Shown here: positions 53,323-62,129 of the stretch, piece by piece
Numbering within the stretch: position 1 is the stretch's first letter
How the letters are laid out: each line of letters starts with the position of its first letter
The notes under the pieces: generated by a model
What the model was told of the DNA's origin: nothing
The model's input: the letters and a program-made list of their open reading frames with translations, nothing else
The model's database searches: none
Origin: Dyella_D sp052115385
Lineage (GTDB): Bacteria; Pseudomonadota; Gammaproteobacteria; Xanthomonadales; Rhodanobacteraceae
Length of the DNA stretch: 64,000 nt
Direction of reading: 5' to 3'
Assembly (NCBI RefSeq): GCF_052115385.1
Contig: NZ_JBFRGP010000014.1
Coordinates: 62,001 to 126,000 of the forward strand
Position numbers and translations under genes: made by a program

Positions 53323-55665
53323 ATGCTCAGCATCGAACAACGCATTGCCCAGGACATCGCCGCCAAACCGGACCAGGTCATCGCGGCAGTCGACCTGCTG
53401 GACGGCGGCGCCACCGTGCCGTTCATCGCCCGCTACCGCAAGGAAGCCACCGGCGGCCTCGACGACACCCAGCTGCGCCTGCTGGAAGAGCGCCTGCGCT
53501 ACCTGCGCGAGCTGGAAGAACGACGCAGCGCGATCCTGGCCAGCGTCGAGGAACAGGGCAAGCTCAGCGACGCGCTCAAGCGCGACATCCTCGACGCCGA
53601 CACCAAGGCGCGCCTGGAAGATCTCTACCTGCCGTACAAGCCCAAGCGCCGCACCAAGGCGCAGATCGCGCGCGAAGCCGGCCTGGAGCCGCTGGCGCTG
53701 GGCCTGCGCGAGGATCCCACGCAGTCGCCCGAGGCCTTCGCCGCGGCGTTCGTCGATGCCGGGAAGGGCGTCGCCGATGTGCGCGCCGCGCTCGAGGGCG
53801 CGCGCGCGATCCTGATGGAAACCATCGCCGAAGACGCGCATCTGGTCGGCGAGCTGCGCGACTGGCTGTGGGACAAGGGCCAGATCCGCGCCAAGGTGGT
53901 GGAAGGCAAGGAAAACGAAGGCGCGAAGTTCCGCGACTACTTCGACCATATGGAATCGGTCGGCAAGATCCCCTCGCACCGCCTGCTGGCGCTGATGCGC
54001 GCGCGCAACGAGGGCGTGATCGAACTGGAACTGGCGCCGACCCTCGAAGCCGAACAGGGCCACCTGGAAGGCGAAGGCCGCGTCGCCGCGCATGCCGGCA
54101 TCCACGACCGCGGCCGCCCCGCCGATGCCTGGCTGCGCGAAACCGTGCGCCTGACCTGGCGCGTGAAGCTGCACCTGCACCTGACCCTGGACCTGTTCGG
54201 CCGCGTGCGCGAAAGCGCCGAGGACGAAGCGATCCGCGTGTTCGGCGACAACCTCAAGGACCTGATGCTGGCCGCGCCGGCCGGCGCCAGAACGGTGATG
54301 GGCCTGGACCCGGGCATCCGCAGTGGCGTGAAGGTCGCGGTGGTCGACGCCACCGGCAAGGTGCTGGCCACCGACGTGGTGTATCCGCATGAGCCGCGCA
54401 AGCAGTGGGACCAGTCCATCGCGCGCCTGGCCGTGCTGTCCAAGCAGCATGGCGTGAACCTGATCGCGATCGGCAACGGCACCGCCTCGCGCGAGACCGA
54501 TAAGCTCGCCGGTGAACTGATCAAGAAGCATGCGGAGCTGAAGCTGTCGAAGATCGTGGTGAGCGAAGCCGGTGCGTCCGTTTATTCGGCCTCGGAAATC
54601 GCCGCCAGGGAATTCCCCGAGATGGACGTGAGTCTGCGCGGCGCGGTGTCGATCGCGCGGCGCCTGCAGGATCCGCTGGCCGAGCTGGTGAAGATCGAGC
54701 CCAAGGCGATCGGCGTGGGCCAGTACCAGCACGACGTGAATCAGGTGAAGCTGGCGCGCGCGCTGGACGCCAGGGTCGAGGACTGCGTGAACGCGGTGGG
54801 CGTGGATGTGAACACCGCTTCCGCCGCGCTGCTGTCGCGCGTGGCCGGCCTCTCCGCCAGCGTGGCGGAGAACGTGGTCAAGCACCGCGATGCCAACGGC
54901 CCGTTCGCCAACCGCATGGCGCTGCTGAAGGTGCCGCGCCTGGGCGAGAAGGCGTTCGAGCAGTGCGCGGGCTTCCTGCGCATTCCCAGCGGCGACAATC
55001 CGCTGGACGCCAGCTCGGTGCATCCGGAAGCCTATCCGGTGGTGGAGCGCATCATCGCCCAGTGCGGGCGCGAGGTGAAAAGCATCGTCGGCGATACCTC
55101 GTTCCTGCGTGGCCTGAAGGCCGAGCAGTACACCGACGAGCGCTTCGGCGTGCCGACCGTGCGCGACATCCTGAAGGAACTGGAGAAGCCCGGCCGCGAT
55201 CCGCGCCCGGAATTCGTCGCGCCGAGCTTCGCCGAAGGCGTGGAAGACCTGAAGGACCTGCGCCCGGGCATGATCCTGGAAGGCCGCGTCACCAACGTGG
55301 CCGCGTTCGGCGCCTTCGTCGACATCGGCGTGCACCAGGACGGCCTGGTCCACGTCTCCGCGCTGTCGCACACCTTCGTCAAGGATCCGCGCGATGCGGT
55401 GAAGGCGGGCGACATCGTCAAGGTCAAAGTGATGGAAGTGGACCTGCCGCGCCAGCGCATCGGCCTGTCCATGCGCCTGGACGACGAGCCGGGCCAGGCC
55501 CGTGCCGGTCGTCCCGGCAGCAGCAGCGGCGGCAATGAAGGCCGTGGCGGCAGCGGTCCGCGCGATGGCCGCGGTCCCCGCCCCGGCGGCGGCGCGCCGA
55601 AACCCGCGCCGGCCCCTGGCAACAGTGCTTTCGCCGACGCGCTGTCGCGCGCCATGAAGCGCTGA
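53323..55665 (+). CDS. tex: Tex-family transcription accessory / RNA-binding protein
   Basis: A 780-residue cytoplasmic protein. The N-terminal Tex helical region (IEQRIAQDIAAKPDQVIAAV, then FIARYRKEATGGLDDTQLR) is followed by a YqgF-like RNase H fold (MGLDPGIRSGVKVAVVDATG, about 326-). A helix-hairpin-helix part covers VNTASAALLSRVAGLSASVA and QCAGFLRIPSGDNPLDASSV. An S1 RNA-binding domain lies at about 645-722 (LEGRVTNVAAFGAFVDIGVH, LVHVSALS). A Gly/Arg/Pro-rich tail closes the protein. The start is the ATG at 53323; an open frame from 53248 is not needed. Confidence 0.95.
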   Translation: MLSIEQRIAQDIAAKPDQVIAAVDLLDGGATVPFIARYRKEATGGLDDTQLRLLEERLRYLRELEERRSAILASVEEQGKLSDALKRDILDADTKARLEDLYLPYKPKRRTKAQIAREAGLEPLALGLREDPTQSPEAFAAAFVDAGKGVADVRAALEGARAILMETIAEDAHLVGELRDWLWDKGQIRAKVVEGKENEGAKFRDYFDHMESVGKIPSHRLLALMRARNEGVIELELAPTLEAEQGHLEGEGRVAAHAGIHDRGRPADAWLRETVRLTWRVKLHLHLTLDLFGRVRESAEDEAIRVFGDNLKDLMLAAPAGARTVMGLDPGIRSGVKVAVVDATGKVLATDVVYPHEPRKQWDQSIARLAVLSKQHGVNLIAIGNGTASRETDKLAGELIKKHAELKLSKIVVSEAGASVYSASEIAAREFPEMDVSLRGAVSIARRLQDPLAELVKIEPKAIGVGQYQHDVNQVKLARALDARVEDCVNAVGVDVNTASAALLSRVAGLSASVAENVVKHRDANGPFANRMALLKVPRLGEKAFEQCAGFLRIPSGDNPLDASSVHPEAYPVVERIIAQCGREVKSIVGDTSFLRGLKAEQYTDERFGVPTVRDILKELEKPGRDPRPEFVAPSFAEGVEDLKDLRPGMILEGRVTNVAAFGAFVDIGVHQDGLVHVSALSHTFVKDPRDAVKAGDIVKVKVMEVDLPRQRIGLSMRLDDEPGQARAGRPGSSSGGNEGRGGSGPRDGRGPRPGGGAPKPAPAPGNSAFADALSRAMKR

Positions 55666-55679
55666 GAATCACCGGGCCC

Positions 55680-55714
55680 GCGCATGCTGCGCTGCGATGC
55701 AGCGCAGCATGCGC
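55680..55714. terminator. Strong hairpin between tex and the autotransporter gene
   Basis: A perfect 15-bp stem (55680-55694 with 55700-55714) around a 5-nt loop, 14 nt after the tex stop. Only two Ts follow, so intrinsic termination is uncertain. Confidence 0.5.
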
Positions 55715-55785
55715 TTACGTATGGCCTTGCATTACCGTAACGCGCGAATAACAAAAGCCATCCCGGCTCAAGGAGCGTTACCGAC

Positions 55786-57630
55786 ATGCCCCGCATCCGC
55801 CATCTCGCCGGCGCCATCGCCGCCGGTCTGCTGTTCAGCACTGCCGCCGCCGCGACCGACTTCAGCAAGGTCGTGATCATCGGCGACAGCCTCAGCGACG
55901 CCGGCAACATCGCCAAGCTGTCCGGTTCGCCGATCCCGCTGCGCTTCACCACCAACCCCGGCACCACCACGGCGGAGAACGTCGCCGCGGCGCTGAAACT
56001 GCCAGTCTCCGCTTCACTCTCGGGCGGCACCGACTACGCCTTCGGCGGCGCCGGCCTGCAGCACAACTCGCCCGGCACCCCGGCCGGCGTGCCGCTGCTG
56101 TCGCAGCAGTTCCAGATGTACCTGGCCGCCAACGGCGGCGCGGCCGACAGCAAGGCGCTCTACCAGGTGTGGGGCGGCGCCAACGACATCTTCTATCTGA
56201 CCGCCACCTCGACCAATCCGAACGTGCTGGCCGCCGGTGCCGTGTCCGCCGCGCAGACCGAGTTGGGCCTGGTCGGCCAGATGCAGGCCGCCGGCGCCAA
56301 GTACGTGGTGGTCTACAACCTGCCCGACATCGGCAAGACCCCGTCCGGCATGGCCGGCGGCGCAGCCGCTTCGGCCGGTGCGACGCAGCTATCGCTCGCC
56401 TTCAACGGCGTGCTCAATGCGGGCATCACCCAGCTCAGCAACAACGGCTTGAACGTGATCCCGGTGAACACCTTCCAGCTGCTCAACGAAGTGATTGCCA
56501 ATCCGTCGGCCTACGGCTTCACCAACGTCACCACGCCGGCCTGTAACGGCAGCTCGGTACAGTGCGGCCCGGCCGGCTCCGGCCTGCCCTACAGCTACGC
56601 CGCGGGCACCAACAACACTTACCTGTTCGCCGATGGCGTGCATCCGACCACCGCTGCCCACGCCATGCTGGGCCAGTACGTGGTGTCGCTGATCCAGGCG
56701 CCGGGCCAGATCTCCATGCTGGGCGAAGCGCCGCTGGCGGCCGCTGCCGCGCAGACCCGCGCCATCCGCAACGAGATGCTGGCCGATGCGATGGGCAGCG
56801 ATACGCGCTTCTTCGCCAACGTCGACTACGCCCACCAGCGCTTCGACCAGCAGAGCAGCTCGCCCAAGACCACCAGCAACAACGTCAACCTGACGGTGGG
56901 CGCCGACGTGCGCGCCAGCGAGCACATCTCGATGGGCGTGGCGCTGGGCATCGGCCAGCACAACGCCGACTTCGCCGGTGGCGGCGGCTACAAGCTGCAG
57001 GACATCAGTGGCCTGGGCTACCTGACCTATCACAACGGCGGCGGCTACGTCGGCGGCTACGTGAACTTCGCGCAGTCGAACTTCACCGACATCGAGCGCC
57101 GTATCCAGCTCGGCGCCATGTCGCGCAGCGAGAGCGGCAAGGCTGACGGCAACCGCCTTGGCGGCGGCGCCACCGGCGGCTGGTGGTTCAACTTCGATGC
57201 GCTGCGCACCGGTCCGTTCGCCACGGTGGAATGGCAGACCGTGAAGGTCAACGGCTACACCGAGGGCGGCAACGACAGCACCACCATGTGGTTCGGTCGC
57301 CAGCAGCGCGATGCGCTGATCTCCACCCTGGGCTGGCGCCTGCAGGGGCACTGGCAGGCCGGCGGCATGATGCTCGCCCCGTATGCCGAGGTGGCCTGGA
57401 ACCACGACAGCAAGGCCGACCCGCGCAGCGTCACCGCCGGCGTGGTCAGCATGCCCGGCCAGTTCGCCCTCACCGGCTTCCTGCCGGACAAGACCTGGGG
57501 CACTGCCGACGTGGGCGTGTCCGCGCAGTTCAGCGAGAACGTCGCCGGCTGGGTGGGCTACAGCGGCCGCTTCGGCGACGACAGCCAGAAGTACAACAGC
57601 GTGAACCTGGGCGTGAAGGTCGGCTTCTAA
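55786..57630 (+). CDS. Autotransporter GDSL esterase/lipase (EstA-like)
   Basis: A 614-residue type Va autotransporter. The signal peptide ends near residue 23 (TAAAAT). The GDSL passenger (about 25-305) has the nucleophile S35 (IIGDSLSDAGN), an oxyanion Asn N133 (WGGANDIF) and the catalytic D283/H286 pair (FADGVHPT). The C-terminal beta barrel (about 345-614) ends in Phe (VNLGVKVGF) for outer-membrane insertion. It fits the EstA family, with a surface-anchored esterase exposed outside. The SD AAGGAG precedes the ATG. It is convergent with the lipoprotein gene, separated by a bidirectional terminator. Confidence 0.92.
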   Translation: MPRIRHLAGAIAAGLLFSTAAAATDFSKVVIIGDSLSDAGNIAKLSGSPIPLRFTTNPGTTTAENVAAALKLPVSASLSGGTDYAFGGAGLQHNSPGTPAGVPLLSQQFQMYLAANGGAADSKALYQVWGGANDIFYLTATSTNPNVLAAGAVSAAQTELGLVGQMQAAGAKYVVVYNLPDIGKTPSGMAGGAAASAGATQLSLAFNGVLNAGITQLSNNGLNVIPVNTFQLLNEVIANPSAYGFTNVTTPACNGSSVQCGPAGSGLPYSYAAGTNNTYLFADGVHPTTAAHAMLGQYVVSLIQAPGQISMLGEAPLAAAAAQTRAIRNEMLADAMGSDTRFFANVDYAHQRFDQQSSSPKTTSNNVNLTVGADVRASEHISMGVALGIGQHNADFAGGGGYKLQDISGLGYLTYHNGGGYVGGYVNFAQSNFTDIERRIQLGAMSRSESGKADGNRLGGGATGGWWFNFDALRTGPFATVEWQTVKVNGYTEGGNDSTTMWFGRQQRDALISTLGWRLQGHWQAGGMMLAPYAEVAWNHDSKADPRSVTAGVVSMPGQFALTGFLPDKTWGTADVGVSAQFSENVAGWVGYSGRFGDDSQKYNSVNLGVKVGF

Positions 57631-57670
57631 GCCGGCTTTCCGGACAAGCCAGGTAAAGGCTAAGCCCAAT

Positions 57671-57704
57671 AAAAAAGCCGTCCGCGCGAGCGGACGGCTT
57701 TTTT
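57671..57704. terminator. Bidirectional intrinsic terminator
   Basis: AAAAAAGCCGTCCGC, loop, GCGGACGGCTTTTTT forms a symmetric hairpin flanked by A- and T-runs. It lies between the convergent autotransporter and lipoprotein genes and should end both transcripts. Confidence 0.9.
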
Positions 57705-57741
57705 CATGCCCCGATCCCTATCCGGGATCAGACGACGGCGC

Positions 57742-58620
57742 TTACTTGTTCTTGCCGTTGGTGGCCAGGCTGAGGATGCTGGTGGCCTGCTTCTGCAGGC
57801 CGGCGGCTTCGTCGTCGGCCAGTGCGTCGGTCTTGCTGCCGGACTGCTCCTGCTTCAGCACCAGGGCGCCATCGGCGTTCCAGCTGGCGCGCTCGGTGGA
57901 GCTGGGCTTGGCGTCCTTGCTGGACTTCTTCTGCTGCACCACGACCCACGGCTTGCCATCCTTGTAGGCGTAGTCGGTGTTGGTGAAGCCCTTGTCGCCG
58001 TAGTCGACCTGCTCGCGGATGAACTTCACTTCGCCCGCTTCGCGGAACACCTGCCAGCCGCGCGAGACCTTGTCTTCCAGCTTGGTGCCGCTGGTGATCT
58101 TCATGCCGCCGATCTGCTTCTGCACCGCACTGAACGCGGCCAGTTCCTTCTCGCCCGGGGTCTGCTCGCCCACCAGCTGGATGGAAACCTGGTTGCCCGC
58201 GCCCTTGGTCAGCACCGGCGTCTGCAGCGGCGCGGTGTAGCGGCGGTCGCCGTCGGTCAGCACGGCCTGCACGATGTACATGCTGTTCGGGTTGACGTCG
58301 GCCGGATTGAATTCCAGCTCGAACGACTGCGGCAGGCTCGCCACCGGGTCGATGGTCTTGCTGGCCAGCGGGGTGCCGTCCTGGGCCGGATCGACCAGCT
58401 TGATCTCCAACTTGGCCTGCGGCGAAACCTGGCCGCTGGCGTCGCGCAGCGCGACGGTGCCGCTGACCGCGTTGGCCTTGGTCGGCTGCTGGCCGGGCGC
58501 CGAAGCCGCCGGCGCGGACTCGCCGCCAGTCGATGCCGCAGGCTGCGACGAATCAGAAGAATTGCAGCCGGCCAGAGCCAGCGCTGCTACCGATACCAGT
58601 GACCAGACGATCCTGCGCAT
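57742..58620 (-). CDS. YbaY-family lipoprotein
   Basis: A 292-residue lipoprotein from the ATG at 58620 (AGG 10 nt upstream). The signal peptide ends with the lipobox LALAGC. After a Ser/Pro/Ala-rich linker comes a YbaY/YscW-like beta-sandwich domain (VSGTVALRDASGQVSPQAKL, FELEFNPADVNPNSMYIVQA). A second, less familiar domain of about 130 residues follows (VDYGDKGFTNTDYAYKDGKP and others). It is probably anchored in the periplasm or outer membrane. Function unknown. It is followed by the bidirectional terminator. Confidence 0.8.
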   Translation of the reverse strand: MRRIVWSLVSVAALALAGCNSSDSSQPAASTGGESAPAASAPGQQPTKANAVSGTVALRDASGQVSPQAKLEIKLVDPAQDGTPLASKTIDPVASLPQSFELEFNPADVNPNSMYIVQAVLTDGDRRYTAPLQTPVLTKGAGNQVSIQLVGEQTPGEKELAAFSAVQKQIGGMKITSGTKLEDKVSRGWQVFREAGEVKFIREQVDYGDKGFTNTDYAYKDGKPWVVVQQKKSSKDAKPSSTERASWNADGALVLKQEQSGSKTDALADDEAAGLQKQATSILSLATNGKNK

Positions 58621-58849
58621 GTAGAACCTCAATCAATCGATACAAACACGGTCACGAAAGCTCTGGCGCTCGGGGGCGCGAGTCATTTTCGCGGGGGAAG
58701 TTAGGAGAATACCCCAAAATTTATGAATCGGACAAAGTCAAGATAACCTCCGGCATTCCATACGTGATCGCATGGAAATTAGTGATTCGACGCTAGCAAA
58801 ACCGGTTGAATCAGCCATTTAGGTATAAACCACACAGAAGGGAGGCCGC

Positions 58850-59110
58850 ATGTCGCATGCGGCCGCGGGATATCAGGGCGCGGTATTTATTGGAAAAATC
58901 TTTACGGCAACGTCGAAGCGAGAAGTCGCGCTGAGCTGCCACACGGACACCGCGCGGCGCGCTGATAGACAGGGGCCGTTTCGACCTGCGCTACGTCGAT
59001 GGTCTGCGTCGCGTTGGCCGAAACCTGCACGACGCAACTGCCGTACAGCCATGGCGCCACGCGAGACCCTTCCTATCCATAATTACCCGGGCAATACTTG
59101 TCGAAGGTGA
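58850..59110 (+). CDS. Possible small protein of unknown function
   Basis: An 86-residue frame with a strong SD (AAGGGAGG) 4-5 nt before the ATG. The sequence is Arg/Ala-rich and has no recognisable domain or membrane segment. The surrounding gap 58621-59341 is AT-richer than average and otherwise lacks genes. The SD supports it, while the composition and lack of a known family argue against it. Confidence 0.25.
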   Translation: MSHAAAGYQGAVFIGKIFTATSKREVALSCHTDTARRADRQGPFRPALRRWSASRWPKPARRNCRTAMAPRETLPIHNYPGNTCRR

Positions 59111-59180
59111 AGTTGCGATTTCTTCGCTCGCGCGTATTCCCAAATGGGAGTTCGTGCGTTTCCCCCGTCAGAAATCGACT

Positions 59181-59205
59181 TTCTTACGAAGACTTATCGT
59201 AAGAA
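59181..59205. promoter_or_regulatory. Inverted repeat upstream of the CI-like regulator
   Basis: TTCTTACGA (59181-59189) and TCGTAAGAA (59197-59205) are perfect 9-bp inverted arms with a 7-nt spacer. The site is in the AT-rich region about 140 bp before the regulator gene and is a candidate operator for it. It is too AT-rich for a usual terminator here and lacks a T-run. Confidence 0.55.
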
Positions 59206-59341
59206 ATACCGAATCTCTATGAAGATTGGATAAACACAAACACACTCGTAACATCTTGCCGCGTTATAGCCCGGCTAATACGTAAGCGGCCCGAAAGGCT
59301 AGCTTGCAAAAGTCAACTGCCAGACCACCCAGGAGATCCCC

Positions 59342-59908
59342 ATGGCTACGCAAATAACTACGACGCCGCCGAACGGGGGCACCTTCGCCGATCGTGTCAA
59401 AGTGCTGATCCAGCGCGTCGGTAGCGTGACCGAGATCGCGCGAATGTGCGGTTTCTCCGAGGGCGTCGTGCGTAGCTGGCGCGACGGCAATACCGATCCT
59501 TCCCGCGCACGTTGCGTGACCCTGGCCAAGACCATGGGGATTTCCCTGGTGTGGCTGGTGGCCGGCGAAGGTTCGATGATGCAGTCCGAGTCGATTACTT
59601 CCGGCGAAGAGCTCGGCACCGAGACCTCGCTGACCAATCGCCAGCGCACCAAGCTGCGCACCGCCGCCGATACGCTGCATGCCAGCGGAGTGGCGATGGA
59701 TCCGCACCGTCTGAACACCGCACTGCGCATCCTGCAGTCCGAGCTGGATCTGGCCCAGAGCAATCTGTCGCTGGCCGACAATGCGGATCTGCTGGCGGAT
59801 CTCTACGAAATTCTCGGCCCCGGCGGTAACGACGTGGACGCCACCGCGATGGTTGCCTTCAACCATCGCCTCGGCGACCGGCTCAAGCGCGACCGCCACA
59901 TGGCCTGA
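59342..59908 (+). CDS. CI-like helix-turn-helix regulator
   Basis: A 188-residue protein. The N-terminal part (about 15-75) is a phage-repressor-type helix-turn-helix (FADRVKVLIQRVGSVTEIAR, FSEGVVRSWRDGNTDPSRAR and ISLVWLVAGEGS). The GVVRSW and GISLVWLVAGEG patterns are seen in prophage CI and in conserved chromosomal regulators. The C-terminal half is helical and acidic (ALRILQSELDLAQSNLSLAD), without a LexA-type peptidase. GGAG precedes the ATG. No other phage gene lies nearby, so it is more likely a domesticated regulator than part of a prophage. Confidence 0.8.
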   Translation: MATQITTTPPNGGTFADRVKVLIQRVGSVTEIARMCGFSEGVVRSWRDGNTDPSRARCVTLAKTMGISLVWLVAGEGSMMQSESITSGEELGTETSLTNRQRTKLRTAADTLHASGVAMDPHRLNTALRILQSELDLAQSNLSLADNADLLADLYEILGPGGNDVDATAMVAFNHRLGDRLKRDRHMA

Positions 59909-59921
59909 TCGTCGGGCACAA

Positions 59922-59952
59922 AAAAACGGCAGCCATCTGGCTGCCGTTTTTC
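59922..59952. terminator. Bidirectional intrinsic terminator
   Basis: AAAAACGGCAGCCA, short loop, TGGCTGCCGTTTTT is a symmetric hairpin with A- and T-runs. It lies between the convergent regulator and glyS genes. Confidence 0.9.
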
Positions 59953-59981
59953 ATGGTGCTGGCGATAAAGCCGGCCCGTGC

Positions 59982-62129
59982 TTACAGCCGTGCGATATCG
60001 GCGATCGCCGTGAACTGCGCCTGCAACTGGCCCAGCAGGGCCAGGCGGTTGGCGCGTACGGCGGGATTCTCCGCGTTCACCAGCACACCGTCGAAGAACG
60101 CATCCACCGGCGCCTGCAACTGCGCGAGGCGACTGAGCACGGCGGTGTAGTCGCCGGCCTGCAGCGCGCCCGCCGTCGCCGACTTCGCGTCGGCCAGCGC
60201 CGCGGCCAGCGCGCGTTCGGCATCGGCTTCGAAATGCGCCGGATCGACCGTGCCCTGCGGCGCCGGCGCACCGGCTTCTTCCGCCTGCTTGCGCAGGATG
60301 TTCGCCACGCGCTTGTTGGCCGCGGCGAGGCTGAGCGCCTCGGGGCGGCGGCCGAATTCCGCCACCGCGCGCAGGCGGCGATCGAAGTCGGCCAGCGAAG
60401 CCGGCGCCACCGCCAGCACCGCTTCGAACTGCTCGCCGGTGAAGCCTTGTTCGGCGTAGTAGCCGCGCAGGCGTTCGATGACGAAGTCGTACAGCTCTTC
60501 CACCAGCGCGGCGCGGCGCTTGCCGGCATCGAGCGCGGGTGGCTTGCCGTCCTTGCCCGGCTTCAGGCCCGCGGCGAGCGCGGCTTCGGGAATCAGTTCC
60601 AGCGCCTCGGTGAAGCTTGCCTTGAGGTCCAGTTCCAGCCCGCCTTCCACCAGGGTGCGCGCCAGGCCCAACGCGGCACGGCGCAGGGCGAAAGGATCCT
60701 TGTTGCCGCTGGGCTTGAGGCCCACCGCGAAGATGCCCGCCAGGGTGTCCAGGCGCTCGGCCACGGCCAGCACCTGGCCGACCTTGCCTGCGGCAATGGC
60801 GTCGCCGGCGAAGCGCGGCTGGTAGTAGCTGTCGAGTGCGGCGGCCACGTCTGCCGTTTCGCCGTGATGGCTGGCGTAGTAGCGGCCCATCACGCCCTGC
60901 AGTTCGGGGAATTCGCCGACCATGCGGGTAAGCAGGTCGCATTTGCTGAGCGCGGCGGCGCGGGTGGCCTGGCCGGCGTCGACCTCGACGCGGTTGGCCA
61001 CGATGCGCGCCAGTTCCGCCACGCGCACGCTCTTGTCCCACAGGCTGCCCAGCGACTGCTGGTAGGTGACGTTCTTGAGCGAGTCTTGATAGCCGGCCAG
61101 CGGCGTTTTCAGATCCTCGTCCCAGAAGAACTTCGCGTCGGCGAAGCGCGGACGGATCACGCGCTCGTAGCCTTTGCGGATCTCGGTCGGGTCCTTGCTC
61201 TCGATATTGGCGATGCCGATGAAGTGCTCGGTGAGCTTGCCGCCGGCATCGAACACCGGCACGAACTTCTGGTTGGTCTCCATGGTGGTGACCAGCGCTT
61301 CCGGCGGCACCGCCAGGAACTCCCGCTCGAAGGTGCAGGCGATCGCGGCCGGCCATTCGGTGAGGTTGGCGATCTCGTTGAGCAGTGCGTCGTCCAGCTG
61401 CGGCAGGCCGCCGGTCTGCGCCGCGGCCTTGGCCACTTCGGCGCGGATGCGCTGGCGGCGCTCGGCCGGATCGGCCAGCACGTTCGAAGCGCGCATCGAA
61501 TCCAGCCAGATATCGGCGTCGGCCACGTGCACCGGATGCGGATGCAGGAAACGGTGGCCGCGCGACTTGCGGCCGCTCTTCAGGCCGAGCGCTTCGCCCT
61601 CGATGATGTCGGCGCCGTGCAGCATCACCAGCCAGTGCGCGGGGCGCACGAAGCTGTACTCGTGGTTGCCCCAGCGCATCGGCTTGGGGATGGGCAGGCT
61701 CTTCAGCGTTTCGTCGAGGATCTCCGGCAGCAGCGCGGCGAGCGGCTGGCCGGGCTTGACGGCGCGGAACACGAACCAGGCGCCCTTGTCGGTTTCGAGC
61801 TTTTCGAGCTGCTCCACGGTGACGCCGCAGGACTGCGCGAAGCCTTGCAGTGCCTTGCTCGGCTGGCCTTCGGCATCCAGCGAGGCATTCACTGCGGGGC
61901 CGCGGCGCTCGATCGTCTGCTCCGGCTGCTGGGCGGCCACCTGCGGGATATGGACGGCCAAACGGCGCGGCGAAGCGAACGTGCGCGCCAGGTCCAGGCC
62001 GGCTTCCACGCCACGCTTGGCCAGGCCGTCGCAGATGCCGCGCCCGAAGGCGGCGGCAAGCTCGTCGAGCGCCTTGGGCGGCAGTTCTTCCGTGCCCAGC
62101 TCGATCAGCAGTGACTTGGCGGCGCTCAT
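59982..62129 (-). CDS. glyS: Glycine-tRNA ligase beta subunit
   Basis: A 715-residue subunit of the bacterial (alpha2beta2) glycyl-tRNA synthetase. It has the N-terminal LLIELGTEELPPKALDELAAAF signature, the GHRFLHPHPV region, EYSFVRPAHWLVMLHGADII and a C-terminal anticodon-binding domain (VDAFFDGVLVNAENPAVRAN). It overlaps glyQ by four bases (ATGA), the usual glyQS operon arrangement. Confidence 0.97.
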   Translation of the reverse strand: MSAAKSLLIELGTEELPPKALDELAAAFGRGICDGLAKRGVEAGLDLARTFASPRRLAVHIPQVAAQQPEQTIERRGPAVNASLDAEGQPSKALQGFAQSCGVTVEQLEKLETDKGAWFVFRAVKPGQPLAALLPEILDETLKSLPIPKPMRWGNHEYSFVRPAHWLVMLHGADIIEGEALGLKSGRKSRGHRFLHPHPVHVADADIWLDSMRASNVLADPAERRQRIRAEVAKAAAQTGGLPQLDDALLNEIANLTEWPAAIACTFEREFLAVPPEALVTTMETNQKFVPVFDAGGKLTEHFIGIANIESKDPTEIRKGYERVIRPRFADAKFFWDEDLKTPLAGYQDSLKNVTYQQSLGSLWDKSVRVAELARIVANRVEVDAGQATRAAALSKCDLLTRMVGEFPELQGVMGRYYASHHGETADVAAALDSYYQPRFAGDAIAAGKVGQVLAVAERLDTLAGIFAVGLKPSGNKDPFALRRAALGLARTLVEGGLELDLKASFTEALELIPEAALAAGLKPGKDGKPPALDAGKRRAALVEELYDFVIERLRGYYAEQGFTGEQFEAVLAVAPASLADFDRRLRAVAEFGRRPEALSLAAANKRVANILRKQAEEAGAPAPQGTVDPAHFEADAERALAAALADAKSATAGALQAGDYTAVLSRLAQLQAPVDAFFDGVLVNAENPAVRANRLALLGQLQAQFTAIADIARL

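Noticed and set aside
59342..59908. Prophage marked by the CI-like regulator
   Set aside because: No integrase, structural or lysis gene nearby; the neighbours are the lipoprotein and glyS genes.
59781..62114. 777-residue plus-strand frame opposite glyS
   Set aside because: Antisense to glyS, which has full-length family conservation.
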